Source: a virus. Taken from it: DNA of 22,940 bases. The notes under the pieces are model-generated. The model ran no database searches, was not told the DNA's origin, and was given only the letters and a program-made list of their open reading frames with translations. The position numbers were made by a program, and so were the translations under genes. The DNA lies in the IMG/VR virus record IMGVR_UViG_3300020411_003250, positions 1 through 22,940 of that record; one strand, written 5' to 3'. How positions within the stretch are numbered: position 1 is the first letter of the stretch; the number at the start of each line of letters is the position of its first letter. Shown in pieces: positions 5,085-11,574 of the stretch.

Positions 5085-6184
5085 TTTAATTCTCTCTCAG
5101 CATCAGGTATAGCTGGCGGTTGCCAATGATATTCTTGTTTCTCTGGCCAACCAATCATTTCACCTGTTCTTCCATTAATTATTTGAAATTTTGGCACCTT
5201 ACCAGACAATATTGTTTTCATAGCTTTTGCCATAGCAGCTTTAAGCTCTTTCTTTGATTTTGCATGAACGTGTCCGTACTTGTCGACTTCTTCACCAATA
5301 TTTACGGACTCTTTAATTTTCTTTCCACCTTTTGATTTTAACATATAATAATCCAATTGTTTTTGATCATAAGAAGCCCATCCAGGTGGAAATTTCTTCA
5401 CTGTCCAAGTCATCTTATTAAAATCAGGTTTTCCTTTTATACGATTTCTGCTTAAATGAGCATCTAACTCATCCATATCTTTGTTAGTAAATCCTTTAAA
5501 TTGATAAACAGGGTATGAGCGTGCGGCTATTTCATTTACACCTTCTTTCTTTTTTAATTTTTTCATAGCATCCCTACTCTTCTTGGCCTTCTTATTATAC
5601 TTGTCTAAGTTTTTCATAAATTTATCAGCCAAACCTTCATTAGCTTCTGGATAAAATCTATCTAATTGATCCCACCATTTTTTAAATGCTCTGATTGCTT
5701 TTTGGTTTCCATGTTTTTGGAGTGCCTTACTCATTTGTACTAACGCATCATGTGTTTTATCATACGCTGTATCAATATTTTCATTTACGGATTCAAATTT
5801 TTTCATAATCTTTTTTACCTTTTTATTTCCTTGCAAGTCTCTCCAAATGTCTGGTTTATATTTTCTCATATACATAAGATAATCATACATGTCCTTATCA
5901 GACATTTTAGCTTCTTTCATTCCTATTTTTTTCATAGTTTGTGACATCTTTTTTATTGCTGGAATTTTTACACCCATATCACCGCCTCTATAATCATGAT
6001 AGTCTAATGCTATTTGCCCAACTTTTGTAAGAGATGCTTTAGGCATCATATCTTTAAAATAACTTATGACCTTATTAAAATCAGATGTTTTTTTCGCATC
6101 ATACTTAGGAAATTTTTTATTTAAATCCTTTATGATAGCAAATGCTATTTTTTCTAATCTATTTTCTTCTAACGTATTTTTCAT
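5081..6184 (-). CDS. Modular polyprotein-like protein with (V/I)NE junctions (367 aa)
   Basis: Four modules are separated by Glu-ending junctions. Residues 1-129 start MKNTLEEN and are helical, with a segment rich in Lys and Met. FESVNE (130-135) leads to a second helical module with AIRAFKKWWDQLDRFYPE. EGVNE (214-218) leads to a module with YPVYQFKGFTNKDMDELDAH. ESVNIGEE (292-299) leads to a C-terminal module with FQIINGRTGEMIGWPEKQEY. No module matches a family I know. FESVNE is identical to that in the 85-aa protein. The start has AGGA 7 nt upstream and the stop overlaps the 93-aa gene (ATGA). Processing by a prohead protease into head-packaged pieces is inferred. Confidence 0.75.
   Translation of the reverse strand: MKNTLEENRLEKIAFAIIKDLNKKFPKYDAKKTSDFNKVISYFKDMMPKASLTKVGQIALDYHDYRGGDMGVKIPAIKKMSQTMKKIGMKEAKMSDKDMYDYLMYMRKYKPDIWRDLQGNKKVKKIMKKFESVNENIDTAYDKTHDALVQMSKALQKHGNQKAIRAFKKWWDQLDRFYPEANEGLADKFMKNLDKYNKKAKKSRDAMKKLKKKEGVNEIAARSYPVYQFKGFTNKDMDELDAHLSRNRIKGKPDFNKMTWTVKKFPPGWASYDQKQLDYYMLKSKGGKKIKESVNIGEEVDKYGHVHAKSKKELKAAMAKAMKTILSGKVPKFQIINGRTGEMIGWPEKQEYHWQPPAIPDAERELK
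5288..5311 (-). repeat. ESVNIGEE junction in the 367-aa gene
   Basis: It encodes ESVNIGEE between modules three and four. It keeps ESVN but has IGE inserted, giving an I-x-E motif of its own. Confidence 0.5.
5531..5545 (-). repeat. EGVNE junction in the 367-aa gene
   Basis: The plus strand reads TTCATTTACACCTTC, sharing the first ten bases with the copy at 1042. It encodes EGVNE at the end of a lysine-rich stretch, between modules two and three. Confidence 0.6.
5780..5797 (-). repeat. FESVNE junction repeat, copy in the 367-aa gene
   Basis: The plus strand reads TTCATTTACGGATTCAAA, encoding FESVNE between modules one and two. Sixteen of 18 bases match the copy in the 85-aa gene nearly 5 kb away. 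Confidence 0.75.
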
Positions 6185-6223
6185 CTTAATTTCCTTAAAA
6201 TCATCCTGATTTTGTTTATCCTT

Positions 6224-6319
6224 TCACGTCTCGTTCTTCTTTTTCTTTTCCCACTTCTTAGCCAGATCTGGCTCATTAGCGTGCATCCATCTTCTCTGTT
6301 TTTCTGATTTGAAAGGCAT
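6224..6319 (-). CDS. Small conserved phage protein MPFKSEKQRRWM (31 aa)
   Basis: The 31-residue product runs MPFKSEKQRRWMHANEPDLA and ends in a lysine-rich tail. The MPFKS-x-x-QRRWM/Y-x-A-x-x-P-x-x-A-x-x-W pattern is one I recall as a frequent tiny protein in marine and other tailed phages, of unknown function. The start overlaps the stop of the holin (TAATG), indicating coupled translation, and the gene fills the space before the 367-aa gene. Confidence 0.75.
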   Translation of the reverse strand: MPFKSEKQRRWMHANEPDLAKKWEKKKKNET

Positions 6320-6744
6320 TACTTAGTGACCTTTTTTACTTTCTCTATTGAACGACCAGCAAAATAAGCCGCATATACAGTCATTAATAATGTTTGATAA
6401 ACTGGTACATATGCTGCACCAATTGTAAAATCTTCACCACCAACTTGTAGATTTCCATCAAAAATACTTAATACAGTAAATATACCTGTTAGGAAAACTA
6501 ATGTAAGTGGTCTTATATTTTTTGATAGCCAACTACCATGTTTCATGTCAGCTTCCCATCTTGCAGAAACTTGTGCTTGTGCAGCTTGCTCTGCTTGTAT
6601 AAGTATTGTTTCTAATTTTTGTTTTGCTTCTGCTTTTTCTTCACCTGACATATGTAGGTCATCTATTATTCCACCTACCTGTTTAAGTGTGTCACCTCCC
6701 AATAGTCCTCCTACTGCTTTACCTACTGTTCCTAATAAACTCAT
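6319..6744 (-). CDS. Holin, GTA-type 3TM family (141 aa)
   Basis: A Gly-rich N-terminus (MSLLGTVGKAVGGLLGG) is followed by an amphipathic helix with acidic and Ala/Gln-rich stretches. SWLSKNIRPLTLVFLTGIFT (71-90) then opens the first clear membrane helix, and a second lies at about 108-128 (ending VYAAYFAGRSIEKVKK). The W-L-x-K-N-I-R-P-L signature is typical of the 'holin of 3TMs, for gene-transfer release' family (PF11351). Members permeabilise the inner membrane at lysis or release. The start has AGGAG 8 nt upstream. No endolysin is recognisable in the window. Confidence in the family is high; holin activity is by homology. Confidence 0.88.
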   Translation of the reverse strand: MSLLGTVGKAVGGLLGGDTLKQVGGIIDDLHMSGEEKAEAKQKLETILIQAEQAAQAQVSARWEADMKHGSWLSKNIRPLTLVFLTGIFTVLSIFDGNLQVGGEDFTIGAAYVPVYQTLLMTVYAAYFAGRSIEKVKKVTK

Positions 6745-6755
6745 AACTATTCTCC

Positions 6756-7172
6756 TTATAGCCTTTTAACCCAGCTTAACACTTTATATAGTGAACCAAC
6801 TTGGCTTCTATTTCTTAATAAAACATCTGTTTCTTCTGAGCCATTGTACTTACTATCAATAGCGTCTTTTAAAGTTTTCATCATTGTTTTTTTCATTTTA
6901 GATGTAACTTTAATTTTTTTATTTTTTCCCCATCTATCAACACTTTCAGCTGGACCTGAACCAACTCCCATAAATCCAGGATCTCCGTACTGCGGCTTAA
7001 ATTGGTATTCAATCTGTATTGCTCCACCTCTTCCTTCTTTTTCATATACAAAGTTTACCATATAACCAATATGACTTTTTACGTGATATGCATCACCAAC
7101 TTTTATATCATTATCTGTTAATTGTTCAGATAATCTATTTTTCCATCTTCTAAATTTTTGCCAATTAACCAT
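6756..7172 (-). CDS. Unknown protein with RLSE leader-like start (138 aa)
   Basis: The protein begins MVNWQKFRRWKNRLSE-QLTDND. The basic amphipathic opening ending in L-S-E (14-16) resembles the leaders of block 4, though weakly. The body looks like a mixed alpha/beta fold (IKVGDAYHVKSHIGYMVNFV, GAIQIEYQFKPQYG) followed by a lysine-rich helix (SKMKKTMMKTLKDAI). There is no signal peptide or membrane segment, and I do not recognise it. The start overlaps the stop of the thioredoxin-like gene (TAATG) and its stop is 11 nt before the holin. Confidence 0.7.
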   Translation of the reverse strand: MVNWQKFRRWKNRLSEQLTDNDIKVGDAYHVKSHIGYMVNFVYEKEGRGGAIQIEYQFKPQYGDPGFMGVGSGPAESVDRWGKNKKIKVTSKMKKTMMKTLKDAIDSKYNGSEETDVLLRNRSQVGSLYKVLSWVKRL

Positions 7173-7543
7173 TAAAATTGCTCCCCGGCTATAGCTTCTT
7201 CAATTGCATCTTTTATCTCATCAGGCTCAACATCTATTACACCATCCATATCACCTTTCCAAGTATCTATCTTGTCACCATTGACGTATAACGCTAAAGA
7301 AGGATAATTCCTTAATCTTAATTTCTTACAAACCTTCTTAGCGTCCTCAGACATAACTTGCAGTATTTCAGCATCCTCATATCCTTTGATACCTTTGACA
7401 TATTCCATGCCATCTTTTTCAGCCCATTTAGACGTAAATACGACTACAATCACGCCATCACCCGTTTTTTCTTTAAAATTTTTATCAGTTACCTGACCAC
7501 TTAGGACGCCGAGCATCGCCAAAGATAATATTATTTTCCTCAT
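7172..7543 (-). CDS. Exported thioredoxin-fold protein lacking the CxxC motif (123 aa)
   Basis: Residues 1-17 form a short signal peptide (MRKIILSLAMLGVLSGQ). The rest follows the thioredoxin pattern: DKNFKEKTGDGVIVVVFTSKW (first strand), EILQVMSEDAKKVCKKLRLRNY (second strand and helix), then the cis-Pro segment YPSLALYVNGD (80-90) and a Trp-Lys-Gly turn. Where thioredoxins have W-C-G-P-C this protein has W40-A-E-K-D44, so both catalytic cysteines are absent; the only cysteine is C72. It cannot act as a classical dithiol oxidoreductase and is more likely a binding or chaperone-like periplasmic protein. AGGAG lies 6 nt before the start. It overlaps the 138-aa gene (TAATG). Confidence 0.78.
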   Translation of the reverse strand: MRKIILSLAMLGVLSGQVTDKNFKEKTGDGVIVVVFTSKWAEKDGMEYVKGIKGYEDAEILQVMSEDAKKVCKKLRLRNYPSLALYVNGDKIDTWKGDMDGVIDVEPDEIKDAIEEAIAGEQF

Positions 7544-7552
7544 AACAAACTC

Positions 7553-8149
7553 CTATTTGTCCCTTTTTCTTTTTTCAAGATCTTTAATATCTTTTCTTAA
7601 TTCTTTTATAATGTCTTCTAATTCTTCCATTTGATCAAATACATCATCCATATCTTCTTGAAGTGAACCAACCTGATCTTTATATTGCTCGTAAGATCTT
7701 GGCCAGTTGTAACCTTCAGGTCTAGAAGGATATTCTGCTTTATATAATGTTTCCAAAGAAGGTAATTGTTTTGCTTCTTCAATTTCGCCAATAAGCATAT
7801 AATACATACCAACTAGTGAAGCTATAGCTGTACCTATTCCTATCATTGTCTGTATTGACATACTAAATTTTGTGTCTTCACTTAATTCTTTCACATTACT
7901 TCCCTCACTTCCGCTATCTGTATCTTCAATTTTTTCGGTTATCTCTTCTTGCTTCTTTTCATGACCGTTTCCGTGTTTTAATATTACATCAGTAATATCT
8001 TCTAGCGAACAAAAACCTTTATCAACAAGTATTTCACCTAGCGTACGCTTATCACCTTTAACCTGAGCTTGTAACGCTTGATTCAATTGTCTTCGAGTAA
8101 TAATATCCTCATCACATAACAATTTACCTATTTTAACGTCTCCATTCAT
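7553..8149 (-). CDS. Membrane protein with tandem MshEN-like motifs and C-terminal coiled coil (198 aa)
   Basis: The N-terminus has two 24-residue repeats, 6-29 and 36-59, with the MshEN / GspE N-domain spacing: hydrophobic-G at positions 2-3, Leu at 6, hydrophobic at 11, 17 and 21. The first keeps Q at 24 (LNQALQAQ), and the second has TLGEILVDKG. In MshEN domains this fold binds cyclic di-GMP, but here the motif Arg is replaced by Lys and Thr, Gly10 of the first repeat is Asp, and Gln24 of the second is His, so binding is uncertain. An acidic linker, one membrane helix (about 98-120) and a charged coiled coil (about 160-197) follow. It starts directly after the lipoprotein-like gene (TAAATG). 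Confidence 0.8.
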   Translation of the reverse strand: MNGDVKIGKLLCDEDIITRRQLNQALQAQVKGDKRTLGEILVDKGFCSLEDITDVILKHGNGHEKKQEEITEKIEDTDSGSEGSNVKELSEDTKFSMSIQTMIGIGTAIASLVGMYYMLIGEIEEAKQLPSLETLYKAEYPSRPEGYNWPRSYEQYKDQVGSLQEDMDDVFDQMEELEDIIKELRKDIKDLEKRKRDK

Positions 8150-8758
8150 TTAATATATGCCCTGATAAAAAGTAGCCTCAGGATCTGTGCCTACTTCTAA
8201 GTTGTCAAAAATAATTACACCGTGTTGCATTTCATTTCTATATGGATTGAAAAAATATCCATCAGCCATGCCGCTCACTAAGCCATCCTCATACTTGTCG
8301 ATAGATGCTTGTGCAAATTCTGTGTAATCCGATAAACCTACGATTTCTAATGTAATTCTTCCACTTGTAGTTTGTAACAATAATGAATCCATTTGTGTGC
8401 CGCCTAAATATAGTTTTTCATCTATTGGTTGTTCTGCAAATGAGCCATCATTATCATACATGATTAAAGCATAGTGTTCTTTTTCTGGTGTTACTCTACC
8501 ATCTTCTCTTTGAAAGTGGAGTACAAATATCTTTTTTATTGAACCATCTTCTTGTACTGATGATGCTCCGTATGTAGTTATGGTCTCATAATATTCTCGA
8601 GCTATAATTTCACTACCGTTTACCCACATTCGAATATTTTCTTCCAGTGGTTCTTCAACTCTAGCATCCTCACAAGCAGGAAATATAAACATTGCTGTTA
8701 TCAACAGGCAACCAAAAAATGCATTAACTGTATAATATATTTCATCAACTATTTTCAT
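8150..8758 (-). CDS. Putative lipoprotein or exported protein (202 aa)
   Basis: A hydrophobic segment at residues 12-28 ends in IFPAC-E, a plausible though not canonical lipobox with Cys29. The mature part is rich in beta-type sequence and acidic (MWVNGSEIIAREYYETITTY, GRITLEIVGLSDYTEFAQAS) and carries no cysteine after residue 29. I do not recognise a family. It begins 1 nt after the stop of the 47-aa gene, with AGGAG 8 nt upstream, and is followed without a gap by the MshEN-like gene. The position between an outer-membrane-type protein and a periplasmic thioredoxin-fold protein suggests an envelope role. Confidence 0.72.
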   Translation of the reverse strand: MKIVDEIYYTVNAFFGCLLITAMFIFPACEDARVEEPLEENIRMWVNGSEIIAREYYETITTYGASSVQEDGSIKKIFVLHFQREDGRVTPEKEHYALIMYDNDGSFAEQPIDEKLYLGGTQMDSLLLQTTSGRITLEIVGLSDYTEFAQASIDKYEDGLVSGMADGYFFNPYRNEMQHGVIIFDNLEVGTDPEATFYQGIY

Positions 8759-8759
8759 A

Positions 8760-8903
8760 CTAGAATCTCCTCATAGGGTTATTTTCATTTTTATTCTTAG
8801 CCAGCCATTTTTTATGTTGTACAGAAGTTCTACCTTCAGTAGCCCATTTTTTATTTAATGCTGCTTTTTTACGTTTTCTATCTTTTGCTTTACTATTTGG
8901 CAT
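8760..8903 (-). CDS. Small basic conserved phage protein MPNSKAKDRKRKK (47 aa)
   Basis: The 47-residue product MPNSKAKDRKRKKAALNKKW continues with GRTSVQHKKWLAKNK and ends MRRF. The pattern M-x-N-S/A-K-A-x-x-R-K-x-K-R-x-x-L-N-x-x-x-x-x-x-GRT-x-x-Q-x-K-x-W-L is one I recall as a recurrent tiny protein in marine phages, function unknown. It is strongly basic and could bind nucleic acid. It lies 1 nt from both neighbours. Confidence 0.72.
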   Translation of the reverse strand: MPNSKAKDRKRKKAALNKKWATEGRTSVQHKKWLAKNKNENNPMRRF

Positions 8904-8904
8904 T

Positions 8905-10185
8905 TTAAAATCCTACAAACTGATAATTCAATCCAAATTTAAAATCATATGCAGGGCGATCCCAATAATATAAATATTTTCCTTCAGCAAAAACTCCTAA
9001 GTTGTCCTGAAGCTTGACACCAAAGATTGCACCAAAATCATAATCTTCCCAGCCTCTCCAGTTTGGATCATTGAATTCAAAATCTACTGGTTCATTATTA
9101 AGTTCTAAATGTCGCTTATAATTATGCGCGTTATGATAAGAATATTTATCGTGTCCAAAATGATACGGTAATAAATTACCCCAAGCATGAATCCACCAAT
9201 TATCAGAATAGTGATAGTAATCTAGACCAATTACCAATGATGTTTCTCTTTGGAATCCTATGTCTTTCTTTAAACGATCCATATAGTTTTCTAACATTCC
9301 TGGAAAGTGATATAAGAAATACTCTCTATCTGTATATGCGAATATTTTTCCATTCTCATCTCTCCATAACCAATCTACACCAACAAATCTACCATCATCA
9401 TTCCAAAATGGACCACCACCTTCAATCTCTCTAAGTTCACCAGTTTCAGGGTCTATTTCATATAGCTGAATATCTGAATCACCGTTTAGATGATAATCTT
9501 CTGTGAACCATGCATTATCATCAATACCAAATGCGTCTTCTGCAAAATTCCACCAAGAACCTTTATACCAGGTTGTATCAAGAATCATAGCATCAAATCC
9601 ATATACAGGATGTTGTCTATGTTTAAATCCAACACTGATATTAATTCCGTCTGAAACTTCATGTTTTAATCTAAGATCACCTTGACCATAAGTTATTTTT
9701 TCAAGACCTAAATCTGTCCAGCCAACCTTGACCATAGCCCAATCACCAATATATCTTAACCAATATTCTTGATTGAGATATTCATTGCCCCATTGACGAC
9801 CTTGGGTAAATTTTAATAAATATTCCCAGCCCTTAACAGGCCCAATTGATGCCATCTCATTAGCTGATTGTTCAGAGCCATCATACCAAGTTCCGCCATT
9901 GCCTGCATTCTTAACGCCTCGCTTTGGTTCATATTTAAATCTACCAATCTTTCTTAATCCAAATGATTTTTGAAAGTCAGCTTCTAAATCTCTTTCTGTT
10001 CTTGCTACCTCTAATTGTCCTGTGCTTAATCCACCAACAATTGCAAATCTATCATCTTGGTGTCGGGGAGCATTTAGACTGAAACTCGCATAAGCTGTTG
10101 AATACTTAAAGAATTTCCAAAGTTCGTTCTCCGCAAACAAAGATGAGACCGATATTAGGCCTATTACAATATATTTCTTTAACAT
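8905..10185 (-). CDS. Outer-membrane beta-barrel-like protein (426 aa)
   Basis: A signal peptide (MLKKYIVIGLISVSSLFA-ENE) is followed by about 408 residues very rich in aromatic residues, Gly and Asp, with many short amphipathic strand-like stretches (WLRYIGDWAMVKVGWTDLGL, TSLVIGLDYYHYSDNWWIHA, LGVFAEGKYLYYWDRPAYDF). It ends KFGLNYQFVGF; a C-terminal aromatic residue on a final strand is the usual BAM recognition signal of outer-membrane proteins. I do not recognise the family. An acidic region with DPETGELREIEGGG at about 245-260 may be a surface loop. AGGAG lies 7 nt before the start. Phage-encoded outer-membrane proteins can block receptors or alter permeability; that role is inferred. Confidence 0.72.
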   Translation of the reverse strand: MLKKYIVIGLISVSSLFAENELWKFFKYSTAYASFSLNAPRHQDDRFAIVGGLSTGQLEVARTERDLEADFQKSFGLRKIGRFKYEPKRGVKNAGNGGTWYDGSEQSANEMASIGPVKGWEYLLKFTQGRQWGNEYLNQEYWLRYIGDWAMVKVGWTDLGLEKITYGQGDLRLKHEVSDGINISVGFKHRQHPVYGFDAMILDTTWYKGSWWNFAEDAFGIDDNAWFTEDYHLNGDSDIQLYEIDPETGELREIEGGGPFWNDDGRFVGVDWLWRDENGKIFAYTDREYFLYHFPGMLENYMDRLKKDIGFQRETSLVIGLDYYHYSDNWWIHAWGNLLPYHFGHDKYSYHNAHNYKRHLELNNEPVDFEFNDPNWRGWEDYDFGAIFGVKLQDNLGVFAEGKYLYYWDRPAYDFKFGLNYQFVGF

Positions 10186-10202
10186 CTGTTTTCTCCTTAA
10201 TA

Positions 10203-10331
10203 TTAAATATCAAATCTCACGACAAAAGATAAAGCTAGTTCAGGATCATTTCTAACAGGACTAGCTAGTTTTGCAACTGCTAATAATTCATTAAAATCAT
10301 TATACAGCCCAACTGTTGTTACATACGGCGC
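10203..10331 (-). repeat. C-terminal paralogous segment, copy 1
   Basis: It encodes the last ~42 residues of the 381-aa protein, with TTVGLYN-x2-NELLAVAKL and an ending VVRFDI. It is homologous at protein and DNA level to 11446-11574. Confidence 0.8.
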
Positions 10332-11348
10332 GAAAAATGAATGTGTTGCAAAATTTTGTACGTCATACGCAGCAGTATATGCAGATGACGTATTATACAT
10401 TGTTTCAGCAGGACTTGGTAAGAAAGTTCTTAATTTTTGTACTGCTGAATGTGTAACATAATTTTCTGTTTTTTGTGAATAATAATAATTGCTGCCAGTA
10501 GCAACACTACCATTTATATTCATACTACCACTTCTACCTGCTGTTATGCTTATGTTTCTTGTTCTATTAAATGTGTTTGGTGGTATTATACAAGTATACT
10601 CATGTTGTTGAATTGTTTTTGTAGAATCCCATTCTAATTTCCATCCATTAGAGCCAGTGCCCTGACCAACTGTACCATAACTTCCAGTATCAGTTATCAT
10701 TACTAGACCATTTGTATATGATACAACGCCAACAGAAGAGCCAGATCCATTTGCTGTAAGACTTCCGCTTAAATAATTTGTCTCATAGTCAGAATCATAT
10801 AAGTTTCCATAACCGTCATCTTTAATTTTTATCACACCACTCGTAGAATAATCTGTTATTTCTACGGAGCCTGTCTTAATTTGTTCACCGTATAATCTTT
10901 GTGGTATGCTAAAAACATTTACTTGATTATGTATTTTTCTTAAACCAAGTGTTTGCCAATCGGGTACAGTATTACTTCCTGAAACTATGCCTCCACGTCC
11001 CCACGGTTTATAATATTGGTCTAAAACCCATTGTGGTTGTGGTGTTGAATTATTTCTTGGATTCGGTGCTGTTGCATAATTAAAAAAATTATGATGTATT
11101 TGTTTATACAAAAGATAACCATAATTTGTATATGTTACACCGCCTGAAACAAATGATGAGGTTGGTCCGGAATTTACAGATGCAGTTTCAAATGAATGCA
11201 TTTGTGCATCAGTAGGTTTTGTACCCTGCATTGCCATAACACCCAAATATGAAGTATTATCTACAGTATCATATTTTTGCGCTAAAAAACGCTTGTGGAC
11301 AGTTATCGGTGTAACTGCTTTATCGTCTGACGTTATATCTCTAAACAT
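10203..11348 (-). CDS. Virion fibre-like structural protein with shared C-terminal domain (381 aa)
   Basis: It begins MFRDITSDDKAVTPITVHKR, an opening I recall in structural proteins of marine T4-like phages. The middle is rich in Ser, Thr, Gly and Asn with strand-like repeats (GVVSYTNGLVMITDTGSYGT, SITAGRSGSMNINGSVATGS), as in fibre or adhesin proteins. The last 42 residues contain TTVGLYN-x2-NELLAVAKL, shared with the 346-aa protein. There is no good ribosome-binding site before ATG 11348, although a promoter-like motif lies 16 nt upstream. It is separated from the upstream structural block by a terminator. The exact virion position is unknown. Confidence 0.75.
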   Translation of the reverse strand: MFRDITSDDKAVTPITVHKRFLAQKYDTVDNTSYLGVMAMQGTKPTDAQMHSFETASVNSGPTSSFVSGGVTYTNYGYLLYKQIHHNFFNYATAPNPRNNSTPQPQWVLDQYYKPWGRGGIVSGSNTVPDWQTLGLRKIHNQVNVFSIPQRLYGEQIKTGSVEITDYSTSGVIKIKDDGYGNLYDSDYETNYLSGSLTANGSGSSVGVVSYTNGLVMITDTGSYGTVGQGTGSNGWKLEWDSTKTIQQHEYTCIIPPNTFNRTRNISITAGRSGSMNINGSVATGSNYYYSQKTENYVTHSAVQKLRTFLPSPAETMYNTSSAYTAAYDVQNFATHSFFAPYVTTVGLYNDFNELLAVAKLASPVRNDPELALSFVVRFDI

Positions 11349-11364
11349 TCTATGCCCAGTTTAG

Positions 11365-11374
11365 TTATAAATAT
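11365..11374 (-). promoter_or_regulatory. Promoter-like motif ATATTTATAA upstream of the 381-aa gene
   Basis: ATATTTATAA on the coding strand ends 16 nt before ATG 11348. It lies just downstream of the terminator at 11391-11426, exactly where re-initiation would be needed. Identical words precede the genes starting at 3565 and 12486. Confidence 0.45.
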
Positions 11375-11390
11375 TATAATTCTATAACTT

Positions 11391-11426
11391 TGCTCATTAA
11401 TAAAAAAGCCCCTATAGAAGGGGCTT
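11391..11426 (-). terminator. Intrinsic terminator after the structural block
   Basis: On the minus strand AAGCCCC (11426-11420) pairs with GGGGCTT (11412-11406) around a 7-nt loop, followed by TTTTTTATTAAT. This is a G+C-rich stem with a U-tract in otherwise AT-rich DNA. It lies 19 nt beyond the stop of the 346-aa gene and insulates it from the 381-aa gene. Confidence 0.9.
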
Positions 11427-11431
11427 AATTT

Positions 11432-11446
11432 AAGACATTATGTCTT
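11432..11446. repeat. Perfect 7-bp inverted repeat before the terminator
   Basis: AAGACAT-T-ATGTCTT is a perfect palindrome with a one-base centre, overlapping the stop codon of the 346-aa gene and lying 5 nt upstream of the terminator stem. It could be a protein-binding site or a chance palindrome. Confidence 0.5.
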
Positions 11447-11574
11447 TAGAAGTCAAGTCTAACTTTTATAAGTGCTTCCCTGCTACTAGATTTCAAAATA
11501 GGTTTTGAAAGTTTAGCAACAGCTAATAATTCATTTGCACCATTATACAAACCAACAGTTGTAATATATGACTT
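11446..11574 (-). repeat. C-terminal paralogous segment, copy 2
   Basis: It encodes the last ~42 residues of the 346-aa protein. The plus strand shares blocks such as GCTAATAATTCATT and CATTATACA with 10203-10331 in the same order, showing common origin of the C-terminal domains while the N-termini differ. Confidence 0.8.

Noticed and set aside
7618-7812. A 64-codon minus-strand frame inside the MshEN-like gene
   Set aside because: It is out of frame within a well-supported coding sequence, and its composition follows a frame-shifted reading of the membrane and coiled-coil region.
8966-8975. Another copy of the ATATTTATAA motif inside the outer-membrane-type gene
   Set aside because: It is inside coding sequence, far from any start, and is expected by chance in AT-rich DNA; it lowers confidence in the promoter proposal.
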